Source: Phycisphaerae bacterium (GTDB lineage: Bacteria; Planctomycetota; Phycisphaerae; Phycisphaerales; UBA1924). Taken from it: a stretch of DNA of 64,000 nucleotides. The DNA is taken from NCBI GenBank assembly GCA_030432255.1, contig JAUIHS010000006.1, forward strand, positions 62,001 to 126,000. Reading direction: 5' to 3'. The position numbers and the translations under genes were made by a program. Shown here one piece after another: positions 35,252-43,321 of this stretch (within the stretch, counting starts at the first letter, position 1; the number at the start of each line of letters is the position of its first letter). Under the pieces are notes generated by a model. The model had not been told where the DNA came from, did not search any database, and saw nothing but the letters and a program-made list of their open reading frames with translations.

Positions 35252-37306
35252 TTACTCCTCTTCAACCTCGGGACGGAACAGGGTGGTACCCAGGTCCTCC
35301 TCGCGCACGTCAAGTTCAATCGTCGTGTTCTCAAAAGCCGTGAGCCACACACGTGAATCACTGGCCGCTGAACGGACCGCTCGCAGGTAGCGATCCATCA
35401 TGAAGTACGCCGGGGCCGCGGCGTACGCTGCAGTCTGCCCTTTGTTGCGCTCCGCCGTCGCCCACGCCCCGAAAGAGCGTTCCCAGCGATCACGCTGAGC
35501 CGTCGACAGCGTCTCGGCGACCGTACCCCCAGATCCCATCAGCAGGCCGTTGATCGCCAGTTCCTGCGCCTCCACACGCTCCCGCTGAGCCATCATCGCA
35601 GCTCTCGGTGCCGCTTCGAGTTCCATCCGCGCCAACGTGGCATTCAGTTCATCCAGTTCGCCCAGTGCCGCACTGATCTCGCGCGCCTGCTCGACGCTTC
35701 CCGCCGCGGTCACGTAGGCATCAATCTCAAGCTTCCTCGATTCCTCGATGAAGGAAGCCGCTTCGAAGTCTGCCGCGACCACGTTGATGAAACTCTTCGC
35801 AACCTCCATCTCGGGGTGCACGCCCGCGAGGCCGACGAAGTGGACTCGCACGCCGGCATCGAGGTCATCGAAGGCCGCCTGCACCCGCTCGCGCAACGCT
35901 CCGACGATCTCCTGTCGCTCAGCGCCCAGCACCTCCGCCACGGTCCGCGTTCCGAGATACTCGATCACGGCACTGTGGGCCGCGAACTCGAGCAGATCAT
36001 GGCGGTGGACATCCACATTGCTGCGTGCCCCGTCCTGTGCGAGGTTCTTGTACTTCTGAATGTCGGTCACCACGAACTGCAGCGGGATCTCCGCTGCCAG
36101 CAACGCGATGTTCGAACGGGCATCCCCCTCCGCATCACCGTCGATCCGCGACGCCTGGACGATGTAGTACTCTTCGCCGGGCGTGTGCTGCTTGCTCCAC
36201 AGCACCGGCCGGTCATTCACCGGTGGCGATCCGAGATTCAACTGCGTGATCGCGGAAACGGGATACGTCTCGACGCGAGAGAATGGCCAGGGCTGCTTGA
36301 AGACCAGTCCCGGGCCACGGGTACCCACGAGCTTGCCGTTCTGAATGATCAGGCCCTGCTCGTTCGGACGAATCACCGTGAAACACGTGAGACCCCACAG
36401 CGACACAAAGGCCAGCAGGGTCAGCACACCGATCGCCCGCGTCAGCAACTGGTAGAACCACGTCGAACTGACGTTGAAGCCCAACTGATAGTTGATCGCC
36501 TCACTGATCGACTCCGCCAGTCGGTCCGGCGCCGCGATGAACGCCAGCACGCGCGAGTCGAACGCAGGCCTCGGGTACTCATCCGGCTTCCGGGGACGGT
36601 ACAGGTTCAGCACGAAGTTCAACAGGACCTCGGCACCCAGCGCCACCATGCCGAAGGCCATGATCGTGGGTAGCAGTTCAAGCAGGCGATCCTGACCAGC
36701 CACCACTTCAATGAAGTGAGCCAGCGCAAGCAGCAGACCGAGGATGGCCGCGGTCGCCGCCGAAGCCGACCCGGCGTGCAGCAGCGACCAGACCTTCTGT
36801 TTCGCCATACCTGCGACGAATCGCGCAAAGACGAAGCAGACGGTGGCCGCACCGATGCCGATCGCGATTGCCCAACCTGCCTGATCCGGCAGTTCCGGCT
36901 CCGCCGCCCGCGTGAAGTAGCGCCCCAGCCCGATGCCGATGAAGGCGGCCCCGAGCACGATGCTCAGGCCGGGCAGGAACCACCGATGCATCCACGCAAG
37001 CTTCTCGGCCTGCACAGTCTGGTCAGTGCCCGCCTCCTCGAAGACGGTCGCCTGCGCGGCGGTGGAAGACGCATACGCATCGCGCTCCAGCGCCTCGAGC
37101 CGCTCCAGCTTGTGCTGATGAAAGACCAGCGCGAGCGCGATCCATACCGGGATACCCAGCAGCATCGCAAAGGACGCGGTCATGGCTCCAGGGTCGCTCG
37201 CCTGGAAGCCGTAGATGAGCATGATGATCGCGAGCAGGCACTGGACCGCGAGGCCCACGAGGCTCACGCGTGTCGCCCGCTGATAGGTGAAGTGATCTCC
37301 GGTCAT
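35252..37306 (-). CDS. Polytopic membrane protein with C-terminal SPFH domain
   Basis: 684 aa from an ATG with AGGA 6 bases upstream. About seven membrane helices occupy the first 310 residues (roughly 15-34, 44-62, 110-128, 146-166, 183-203, 212-235 and 288-310), and an SPFH domain starts with VIRPNEQGLIIQNGKLVGTR at about 312, followed by an Ala/Glu-rich helical region. A multi-span N-terminal domain on an SPFH protein is unusual; HflK normally has one span. It is the first gene of the locus on this strand. Confidence 0.75.
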   Translation of the reverse strand: MTGDHFTYQRATRVSLVGLAVQCLLAIIMLIYGFQASDPGAMTASFAMLLGIPVWIALALVFHQHKLERLEALERDAYASSTAAQATVFEEAGTDQTVQAEKLAWMHRWFLPGLSIVLGAAFIGIGLGRYFTRAAEPELPDQAGWAIAIGIGAATVCFVFARFVAGMAKQKVWSLLHAGSASAATAAILGLLLALAHFIEVVAGQDRLLELLPTIMAFGMVALGAEVLLNFVLNLYRPRKPDEYPRPAFDSRVLAFIAAPDRLAESISEAINYQLGFNVSSTWFYQLLTRAIGVLTLLAFVSLWGLTCFTVIRPNEQGLIIQNGKLVGTRGPGLVFKQPWPFSRVETYPVSAITQLNLGSPPVNDRPVLWSKQHTPGEEYYIVQASRIDGDAEGDARSNIALLAAEIPLQFVVTDIQKYKNLAQDGARSNVDVHRHDLLEFAAHSAVIEYLGTRTVAEVLGAERQEIVGALRERVQAAFDDLDAGVRVHFVGLAGVHPEMEVAKSFINVVAADFEAASFIEESRKLEIDAYVTAAGSVEQAREISAALGELDELNATLARMELEAAPRAAMMAQRERVEAQELAINGLLMGSGGTVAETLSTAQRDRWERSFGAWATAERNKGQTAAYAAAPAYFMMDRYLRAVRSAASDSRVWLTAFENTTIELDVREEDLGTTLFRPEVEEE

Positions 37307-37666
37307 GCTTGTTCCTGTGTCCCGCAGCCGGCCAGCCGGCATCGGGAAGGCTTGTCAACAATCAGTCCATCTGGCGCCAGTGAGGCATGGATCGGGGTGT
37401 CGGTGGGGATGACTCCCGCGGCAGCACATGCCCGCCCGGCGACAGACACCGGCAAAGGACATTTTCACCGCTTCGATCGCGCCTGTCTACCCGACGAGGC
37501 AATTCCTTCCCGATCCCCCGGCATTTGCCTGCACATCCAACGCCGCGTCGTAGGCCGGGGTAGACTAATCTACGCTTGAACGGCCGATCTGTTCCATGAA
37601 CGGTCGCTGATCCCACTTCCCCACGGAACGGAACCCACCCGCCATCGGGTGCGAACAAGACGCTGC
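37307..37666. other. Divergent intergenic region of the SPFH/ABC locus
   Basis: 360 bases between two divergent start codons. A perfect TTGACA at about 37391-37396 on the minus strand could be a -35 box for the SPFH operon, but no good -10 box follows at 16-18 bases. I see no small gene, riboswitch or repeat. Confidence 0.4.
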
Positions 37667-39007
37667 ATGTTTGGACAAGCCCTCGCCATAGCCCGGAACA
37701 CGTTCATCGAGAGCGTGCGACAGCCGATTTTCTTCATTCTGCTGTTGCTCTCGGCGATCTTTCAGGTTTTCAACACGCTCCTCTCGGCCTACTCGATGGG
37801 ATTCACCGAGGAAACCGAGGTTTTTGGCGACGACAAGATGCTCCTGGACATGGGGCTCGCGACGGTTCTGGTGTGTGCCACCACCCTGGCGGCATTCGTC
37901 GCCACGGCTGTCCTCTCCGAGGAGATCGAGAACAAGACCGTCCTGACCGTGGTCAGCAAACCCGTCGGACGTCCCCTCTTCGTCATTTCGAAGTTTGTCG
38001 GCGTCATGGCAGCCATTCTGCTGGCAGTCCTGGTCATGCTGCTCTTCTTCTTCCTCGCCATCCGGCACGGTGTCATGTCGACCGCCCGTGACAACGTGGA
38101 CATTGTCGTGGTGCTCTTTGCAGGACTCTCGGTCCTCATCTCCGTCGGTCTCGGCGTCTGGGGCAACTACTTCTACGGCTGGGTCTTCTCCTCCACGGCC
38201 TCATTCACTCTCGCACCGACGCTGCTGGTCGCCTGGCTCGGAACGCTCGTGATCAGCCCTGAGTGGACCTTCCAGCACATCGGAACAGAGTTCAAGCCCC
38301 AGATCATGATGGCAGCCTATTGCGTCGCGCTCGCGATGATGGTGCTCACCTCCATCGCCCTCGCGGCGTCCACGCGCCTCGGCCAGGTCATGACGATCGT
38401 GGTCTGCGCCGGCCTCTTCATCGCCGGCCTGCTTTCCAACTACCTGCTCGGGCGGAACGCCTTCGACAATACCGCCATCGCGAGAGTTGCGGAGGTCAAA
38501 CCACTCGAAACGGGGATCGCGCTGAAGCAGGCAGCCGAAGCCGCGGAGATCACCTTCGAGCACCCGTCGGCTGCGACCATCAAGGTCGGCGCGTCAATCT
38601 ACTACGGTCCGGATCCCGGTGGCATCCGGCTGCTCGTACCGGCCCACCCCCGATTCGAAGGTGATCCGACCATCTCGAAGGATGTCTACGAGAGCCCACC
38701 GGCGCTCGTCTTCCGGGAAGTCGGTCGCGGCGAGCACACGATCGTGAATGTCGGCGGCCTGCCCATCGATCGCATGCCGGTCCCAGGCGACTACGTCTTC
38801 CTGCATCCCACCAAGGTCAACTGGGGCCCACGCATCGTGTGGTCGGTCGTCCCGAACATCCAGTCCTTCTGGCTCGTCGATGCGATTACGCAGGGACATG
38901 AGATCCCCCCCCGCTACCTCGGCCTCGTCACCGCATACTCAGGCATGCACGTCGTGGCCTTCCTGAGCCTGGCCGTTGCACTCTTCCAGCGTCGGGATGT
39001 GGGGTAG
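37667..39007 (+). CDS. ABC-2-type permease subunit
   Basis: 446 aa with about seven membrane helices: near 12-35, 60-85, 110-130, 145-170, 180-200, 215-240 and 425-443. The first two thirds carry the ABC-2 arrangement (ARNTFIESVRQPIFFILLL at the N-terminus, SEEIENKTVLTVVSKPVGRPLFVISKFVG after the second helix). A soluble domain of about 160 residues lies before the last helix. It is divergent from the SPFH operon, and no ATPase gene lies beside it, so it probably uses the ATPase at 31534. The ATG at 37667 has no clear ribosome site. Confidence 0.8.
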   Translation: MFGQALAIARNTFIESVRQPIFFILLLLSAIFQVFNTLLSAYSMGFTEETEVFGDDKMLLDMGLATVLVCATTLAAFVATAVLSEEIENKTVLTVVSKPVGRPLFVISKFVGVMAAILLAVLVMLLFFFLAIRHGVMSTARDNVDIVVVLFAGLSVLISVGLGVWGNYFYGWVFSSTASFTLAPTLLVAWLGTLVISPEWTFQHIGTEFKPQIMMAAYCVALAMMVLTSIALAASTRLGQVMTIVVCAGLFIAGLLSNYLLGRNAFDNTAIARVAEVKPLETGIALKQAAEAAEITFEHPSAATIKVGASIYYGPDPGGIRLLVPAHPRFEGDPTISKDVYESPPALVFREVGRGEHTIVNVGGLPIDRMPVPGDYVFLHPTKVNWGPRIVWSVVPNIQSFWLVDAITQGHEIPPRYLGLVTAYSGMHVVAFLSLAVALFQRRDVG

Positions 39008-39120
39008 GCTTGCTTCTTGCTCCTGGCTTCTGGGGTGGGGTCTGGAGCGGCAGCTCCTCGGAGTCGCTGCCGAGGGCAAGCCAACCCGATTCCCCTTTCC
39101 CCTTTGCCGGCTCCCGCCCC

Positions 39121-40146
39121 CTACAACTGCTCCAGGAACCGGATGTCGTTCTCAAAGAGCATCCGGATGTCCGGGATGTTGTACCGCCCCATCGCGATGC
39201 GCTCAATGCCGAAGCCGAAGGCGAAACCCGTCCATGCTTCGGGATCACAGCCGACCGCTTCGAGAACCGCCGGGTCGACCATGCCGCAGCCGCCAAGTTC
39301 CACCCACTTGGGAGGCTGGTCCGGCCGGAGCTGGATCTTCATGTCGAACTCTGCTGACGGCTCGGTGAAGGGGAAGAAACTGGGCCGCAGCCGGATCTCC
39401 GCCTCCTCGCCGAAGTAGGCACGGGCGAACTGGAAAAGGGTGGTCTTCAGATCCGCCATCGTCACACGCCGGTCCACGTACAGTCCTTCGATCTGATGGA
39501 ACATGTACATGTGCGTCGCATCCACCGTGTCCGGCCGGTACACGCGCCCGGGCGCCACGACCTTCACGGGCGGGCCCCATCCCTCGCGCAACGCCTGATC
39601 GAGCACGCGGATCTGCACCGTGCTGGTCTGAGAACGCAGCATTCGCGGCCGTTCCCTGTTGCCCTGCTCGGCAACGTAGAAGTTGTCGATGGGCTCCCGC
39701 GCCGGATGGCTGTCGGGAATGTTGAGCTTCACGAAGTTGTGCTCGTCATCCTCGAGTTCGGGACCGGATGCGACTGCGAACCCCATGCGGGCGAAGACCT
39801 CGCACAGTTCCTCGCGGACGCGGGTGATGATGTGACGCCGACCGAGCGTGGGAGCCGTGCCCGGTTCAGTCATATCGATGACCGGCCCCGACGACCCACC
39901 GCCGCCCCCCATCGTTGCCTTGCGCGACTCGAACGCAGACTCCAGGGCACGCTTCACTTCGTTGGATCGCTTGCCGACCGCAGGCTTCTCTTCGCGCGGC
40001 ACGTCCTTGAGGCCAGCCATGGCGCCCTTCAGGCGCCCCTTGCTCCCGAGGTACGTGATACGCCATTGCTCCAAGGCCGCGGCGTCCGCAACTGAGTTCA
40101 GTTCCGCGAGTCCCTGCTGTTCCAGTTGGTTGAGCGTGTCCAGCAT
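39121..40146 (-). CDS. pheS: Phenylalanine--tRNA ligase alpha subunit
   Basis: 341 aa, normal PheS length; with PheT it charges tRNA-Phe. The N-terminal coiled coil (about 1-85) is followed by the class II catalytic core: motif 2 GRVYRPDTVDATHMYMFHQIEG region near 203, PSFFPFTEPSAEFD near 257 and motif 3 GFGIERIAMGRYNIPDIR near 312. pheT is not adjacent; the neighbours are the rplQ terminator upstream and a convergent permease downstream. Only about 35 bases separate the rplQ terminator from the ATG, so the promoter is unclear. Confidence 0.96.
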   Translation of the reverse strand: MLDTLNQLEQQGLAELNSVADAAALEQWRITYLGSKGRLKGAMAGLKDVPREEKPAVGKRSNEVKRALESAFESRKATMGGGGGSSGPVIDMTEPGTAPTLGRRHIITRVREELCEVFARMGFAVASGPELEDDEHNFVKLNIPDSHPAREPIDNFYVAEQGNRERPRMLRSQTSTVQIRVLDQALREGWGPPVKVVAPGRVYRPDTVDATHMYMFHQIEGLYVDRRVTMADLKTTLFQFARAYFGEEAEIRLRPSFFPFTEPSAEFDMKIQLRPDQPPKWVELGGCGMVDPAVLEAVGCDPEAWTGFAFGFGIERIAMGRYNIPDIRMLFENDIRFLEQL

Positions 40147-40181
40147 GCTGTCGGGCTCAGTTCGGGGGCATCTTGTCTGTG

Positions 40182-40209
40182 AAAAAGGGCCGGCGATGTG
40201 AGCCGGCCC
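40182..40209 (-). terminator. Rho-independent terminator after rplQ (end of the alpha cluster)
   Basis: On the minus strand GGGCCGGC, a 7-base loop and GCCGGCCC form a perfect 8-bp stem followed by TTTTT. It lies 30 bases past the rplQ stop and 35 bases before the pheS start. Confidence 0.88.
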
Positions 40210-40239
40210 CTGTCAAACGTCAGTCATTCGCGATGCGGA

Positions 40240-40899
40240 TCAGCCTTCGTCAGCGGAATCCGCGGCCGGCTCATCGGTCTTCGCGGCCGCCTCGAACTGC
40301 TTGCGCATCTGAGCGGCGTAGGCCGTCCGGCGGTCGGCGGCACGACGACGGCGGCTGGGGTTGCCACCGATCTCCGGGCCCTCTTCAGCACCGACGAACT
40401 GAATCACGCACCACTCGGCTCCATCACCGATACGGCGACGACCGAGACGGACGACACGGGTGTACCCACCGGCACGATCCGCGTAACGGGGCGCGACGTT
40501 CTCGAAGATGTGCTTCACGAGGCGCGGGGCCTTCTTCAGCTCACCGTACCGATTGCGCTCGACCTCGTCGCTGTCCGGGATGTCGAAGAACTCGCTGGCG
40601 CGGTCCGCAACCTTGTTGACCTGCTCGCGCTCTTCCTCACTCGCATTCTGCGGGAGGTACAGCCACTCGAAGGCCTTGCGGTTGCCACCAAGCTTCGAGA
40701 TGACGAGCCTGCGGGAATGCAGGTCGCCGCGCTTGGCGAGCGTGATGATCTTCTCGACGAAGGGCTGCACAGCCTTGGCCTTGGGAACGGTCGTGGTGAC
40801 CTGGCCATGTTCGAAGAGGCTTGCCGCGAGGTTGCGCAGCATCGCCTGCCTGTGTGCTGTGGTCCGGCCGAGCTTGTATCCAGCCTTCCTGTGACGCAT
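40240..40899 (-). CDS. rplQ: 50S ribosomal protein L17, enlarged
   Basis: 219 aa, against about 120-130 in most bacteria. The N-terminus MRHRKAGYKLGRTTAHRQAM and the later APRYADRAGGYTRVVRLGRRRIGDGAEW are classic L17. Between them lies an insertion of about 40 residues (from about 75 to 120, acidic, EEEREQVNKVADRASEFFD), and after about 175 there is an Arg/Ala-rich then acidic tail. L17 sits near the polypeptide exit of the large subunit. GGAG precedes the ATG by 8 bases. Last gene before the terminator. Confidence 0.97.
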   Translation of the reverse strand: MRHRKAGYKLGRTTAHRQAMLRNLAASLFEHGQVTTTVPKAKAVQPFVEKIITLAKRGDLHSRRLVISKLGGNRKAFEWLYLPQNASEEEREQVNKVADRASEFFDIPDSDEVERNRYGELKKAPRLVKHIFENVAPRYADRAGGYTRVVRLGRRRIGDGAEWCVIQFVGAEEGPEIGGNPSRRRRAADRRTAYAAQMRKQFEAAAKTDEPAADSADEG

Positions 40900-40984
40900 C
40901 GCTGATTCTCCAAACCGGCGGCTGGCTCACGCCTGCGCCGGAAGGTGATGAGGGCCCGAATGGGGAGCCCAAGAGTCTACCTGA

Positions 40985-41986
40985 TCAATCTCCGACCTGC
41001 ACGCCCTCAGGGAGCGGCATGCCGAGGGAAAGGCCCATGTCCTCAAGCTTCCGCTTGACCTCGCGAAGGGAGGTCCGGCCGAAGGAGCGGACCTTCAGCA
41101 GGTCGCTCTCGCTCTTGGACACGAGTTCGGCAACCGTCCGGATCCTCGCGGACTCCAGGCAGTTGCTCGCCCGGACGGAAAGTTCCATCTCGGAAATGGG
41201 CGTGTTGAACTTGCGGATGAGTTCCTCGTCAATGCTCGCAGCCGCGGCGGCCTCCTCGGAGACCCGCTCCTCGCCCACCTCGAAGAACTGGACGAAGGGG
41301 TTGACGTGCTTGCGGAGGATCTTGGCGGCCTCGACGAGGGCGAGGTCGGGGCTGGTGGTCCCGTTGGTCCACACCTCGAGGAGGAGCTTGTCGTAGTTGG
41401 TCTTCTGACCGACTCGTGTGTCTTCGACCTTGTACCGGACACGCTGCACCGGGGAGTAGAGCGCATCGACCGGGATCACACCGATCTCCTGGTCTTCGCG
41501 GTCGCTGTACTGCTCGCTTGCCGGCACGTAGCCGCGACCCTTCTCGACCTGAAGCTCCATCTCGAAATCGACCGCCTCTGTGAGGGTGGCAATGACGAGT
41601 TCACGGTTCATGATCGTGATCGCTGTGTCCGCCTCGATGAGGTCGGCGGTGACTTCGCCGGGACCGGTCGCGGCGAGGCGCATGGTCTTGGGCTCATCGC
41701 CTTCAAGGTTTACAACGAGATTCTTGACGTTCAGGACGATGTCCGTAACGTCTTCGAGGACGCCGGGCAGCGAGGTGAACTCGTGAGCCGCGCCCTTGAT
41801 CTTGATGCTGGTGACAGCAGCGCCTTCGAGGCTCGACAGGAGCACCCGGCGAAGGCTGTTGCCGATGGTCGTACCGAAGCCGCGCTCGAAGGGCTCGACG
41901 GTGAACCGACCGTAGGTATCGCAATTGAACTTGTCGTCACCCAGAACACGGCTGGGCAATTCGAGACCACGCCAACGAACTCTCAT
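40985..41986 (-). CDS. rpoA: DNA-directed RNA polymerase alpha subunit
   Basis: 333 aa. The N-terminal dimerisation domain has FERGFGTTIGNSLRRVLLSSLEGAAV near residue 33, the joining region is acidic, and the C-terminal domain near 263-330 has ELSVRASNCLESARIRTVAEL and LLKVRSFGRTSLREVKRKLEDMGL, the helix-hairpin-helix part that contacts UP elements and activators. GGAG lies 7 bases upstream of the ATG. rplQ follows after 85 bases. Confidence 0.98.
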   Translation of the reverse strand: MRVRWRGLELPSRVLGDDKFNCDTYGRFTVEPFERGFGTTIGNSLRRVLLSSLEGAAVTSIKIKGAAHEFTSLPGVLEDVTDIVLNVKNLVVNLEGDEPKTMRLAATGPGEVTADLIEADTAITIMNRELVIATLTEAVDFEMELQVEKGRGYVPASEQYSDREDQEIGVIPVDALYSPVQRVRYKVEDTRVGQKTNYDKLLLEVWTNGTTSPDLALVEAAKILRKHVNPFVQFFEVGEERVSEEAAAAASIDEELIRKFNTPISEMELSVRASNCLESARIRTVAELVSKSESDLLKVRSFGRTSLREVKRKLEDMGLSLGMPLPEGVQVGD

Positions 41987-42155
41987 GATGAGTCTCCAGA
42001 TGCAGCAGAAGTTGCAAACTGATGGATGTTTGCCGACCGCAGTTGGTTCACGGAGTCATCTCGCACTGCTGCATGCGAGGCGTCCTTCTGTCCAACCGGA
42101 CCGGGAGGATGACTGGATAGGCGCCGCCGAACGCCCCGGACGACGGCAGGAAGAA
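41987..42155 (-). other. Gap between rpsK and rpoA where rpsD is usually found
   Basis: 169 bases with no open reading frame resembling S4 on either strand and no strong hairpin. It acts as the rpoA leader. In many bacteria rpsD lies here and S4 autoregulates the unit. Confidence 0.5.
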
Positions 42156-42533
42156 TCAGACGCGCCGCTTCTTGCGGGGACGGCAGCCGTTGTGCGGCAC
42201 CGGCGTGTGATCCTCGAGGGCGGTGACCTTCAGGCCCTGCGAGACGAGACCGTTGATGGCCGACTCGCGGCCTGCGCCCGCACCCTTCAGGTGTACTTCG
42301 ATCTCGACCATGCCCATCTTGCGGGCCTTCGAGCCGCACTGCTCACCAGCACGCGTCGCCGCGAACGGCGTCGACTTGCGGGAGCCCTTGAAGCCGATGG
42401 TGCCGGCGGAGTCCCAGCAGAGGGTCTCGCCATTCACATCGGTGATGGTGACGATGGTGTTGTTGAAGGTCGCCTTGATATGGGCGATGCCGCGAACAAC
42501 GTTGCGGCGAATTTTCTTCTGCTTCTTGGCCAT
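42156..42533 (-). CDS. rpsK: 30S ribosomal protein S11
   Basis: 125 aa. Full-length S11 with [21 protein letters not shown] near residue 15, [19 protein letters not shown] near 47 and the basic C-terminus [12 protein letters not shown]. It binds the 690 loop region of 16S rRNA on the platform. It lies 38 bases after rpsM. Confidence 0.98.
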   Translation of the reverse strand: MAKKQKKIRRNVVRGIAHIKATFNNTIVTITDVNGETLCWDSAGTIGFKGSRKSTPFAATRAGEQCGSKARKMGMVEIEVHLKGAGAGRESAINGLVSQGLKVTALEDHTPVPHNGCRPRKKRRV

Positions 42534-42571
42534 GGTGTAAGTACCCGTGTCCTTGCTGTGTCAGTTCCGGA

Positions 42572-42949
42572 TCAGCCCTTGACGCCCTTCTTACCGGCAA
42601 CGGTCTTCTTACGACCCTTCCTCGTGCGGGCATTGCACTTGGTGCGCTGGCCGTGCACGGGGAGGCCGCGGCGATGCCGCTCGCCCTTGTAGCAGCGGAT
42701 GTCGCGGAGGCGCTGGATGTTCTGATTGACCTGGCGGCGGAGGCCACCTTCGACGAGGTATTCGCTGTCGATCAGCGACGCGATGCCCGCGACCTCGCTC
42801 TCGGAGAGCTCGCCCGCCTTCTTGGTCGGATCGAGGTTCAGGCGCTCGATGATCTCATCAGCGTACTTCGGGCCGATGCCATAGATATACCGAAGGGCAT
42901 ATCGAATCTGCTTCCGGTCAGGGACGTCAACACCGACGATACGTGGCAT
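42572..42949 (-). CDS. rpsM: 30S ribosomal protein S13
   Basis: 125 aa from ATG 42949, giving the standard start MPRIVGVDVPDRKQIRYAL. Helix-two-turn-helix region YGIGPKYADEIIERLNLDP, then RDIRCYKGERHRRGLPVHGQRTKCNARTRKG, shown here in part, is diagnostic. It contacts L5 and tRNA in the head of the small subunit. Confidence 0.98.
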   Translation of the reverse strand: MPRIVGVDVPDRKQIRYALRYIYGIGPKYADEIIERLNLDPTKKAGELSESEVAGIASLIDSEYLVEGGLRRQVNQNIQRLRDIRCYKGERHRRGLPVHGQRTKCNARTRKGRKKTVAGKKGVKG

Positions 42950-42997
42950 GGATCCAAACTCCACGGCCCCAGAGTGGGCCTCAATCAGTCAAACGGG

Positions 42998-43114
42998 TCA
43001 GCCCTGCACCTGCTTGTGCTTCGGATCAGCAGGACAGATCACACGGACCTTGCCCTTGCGACGGATGATCTTGCAACTGGCGCAGATGCGCTTGACACTC
43101 GAGCGAACCTTCAT
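42998..43114 (-). CDS. rpmJ: 50S ribosomal protein L36
   Basis: 38 aa, a gene short enough to be missed easily. It reads [20 protein letters not shown], then a [18 protein letters not shown] ending. The zinc-ribbon ligands are Cys11, Cys14, Cys27 and His33. One extra residue lies between the last Cys and His compared with the usual C-x4-H spacing. It is the first ribosomal gene after the inserted esterase and lies 48 bases upstream of rpsM. Confidence 0.95.
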   Translation of the reverse strand: MKVRSSVKRICASCKIIRRKGKVRVICPADPKHKQVQG

Positions 43115-43321
43115 GGCAATTCCACCTTCCACCGGCACCACAGCGAGCCCGGTGCTTCAGGATTGCGACTTTCCGATACGTTGAACGCCGCGGCGTGGGG
43201 AAACGGATAACCCCCCACCATCGGGCGCGGCCCGGAACTGTACCAGAAGTCGATCAAGGCCGCAGGGCAGGCCGACCGCCAATTCTTCACTTTCTTCCAA
43301 CGCGACCCTTTCAAAATCCAA
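43115..43321 (-). other. Gap between the esterase and rpmJ
   Basis: 207 bases. A promoter for rpmJ-rpsM-rpsK would be expected here if the esterase breaks the operon; I see only weak TTGAAA/TTGGAA-like sites. No clear terminator follows the esterase. Confidence 0.3.

Noticed and set aside
39005-39083. Nested inverted repeats (GGCTTGC/GCAAGCC around CGGCAGC/GCTGCCG) between the convergent permease and pheS genes as a bidirectional terminator
   Set aside because: Stems are short with large loops and there is no U tract on either strand, so support is too weak to list.
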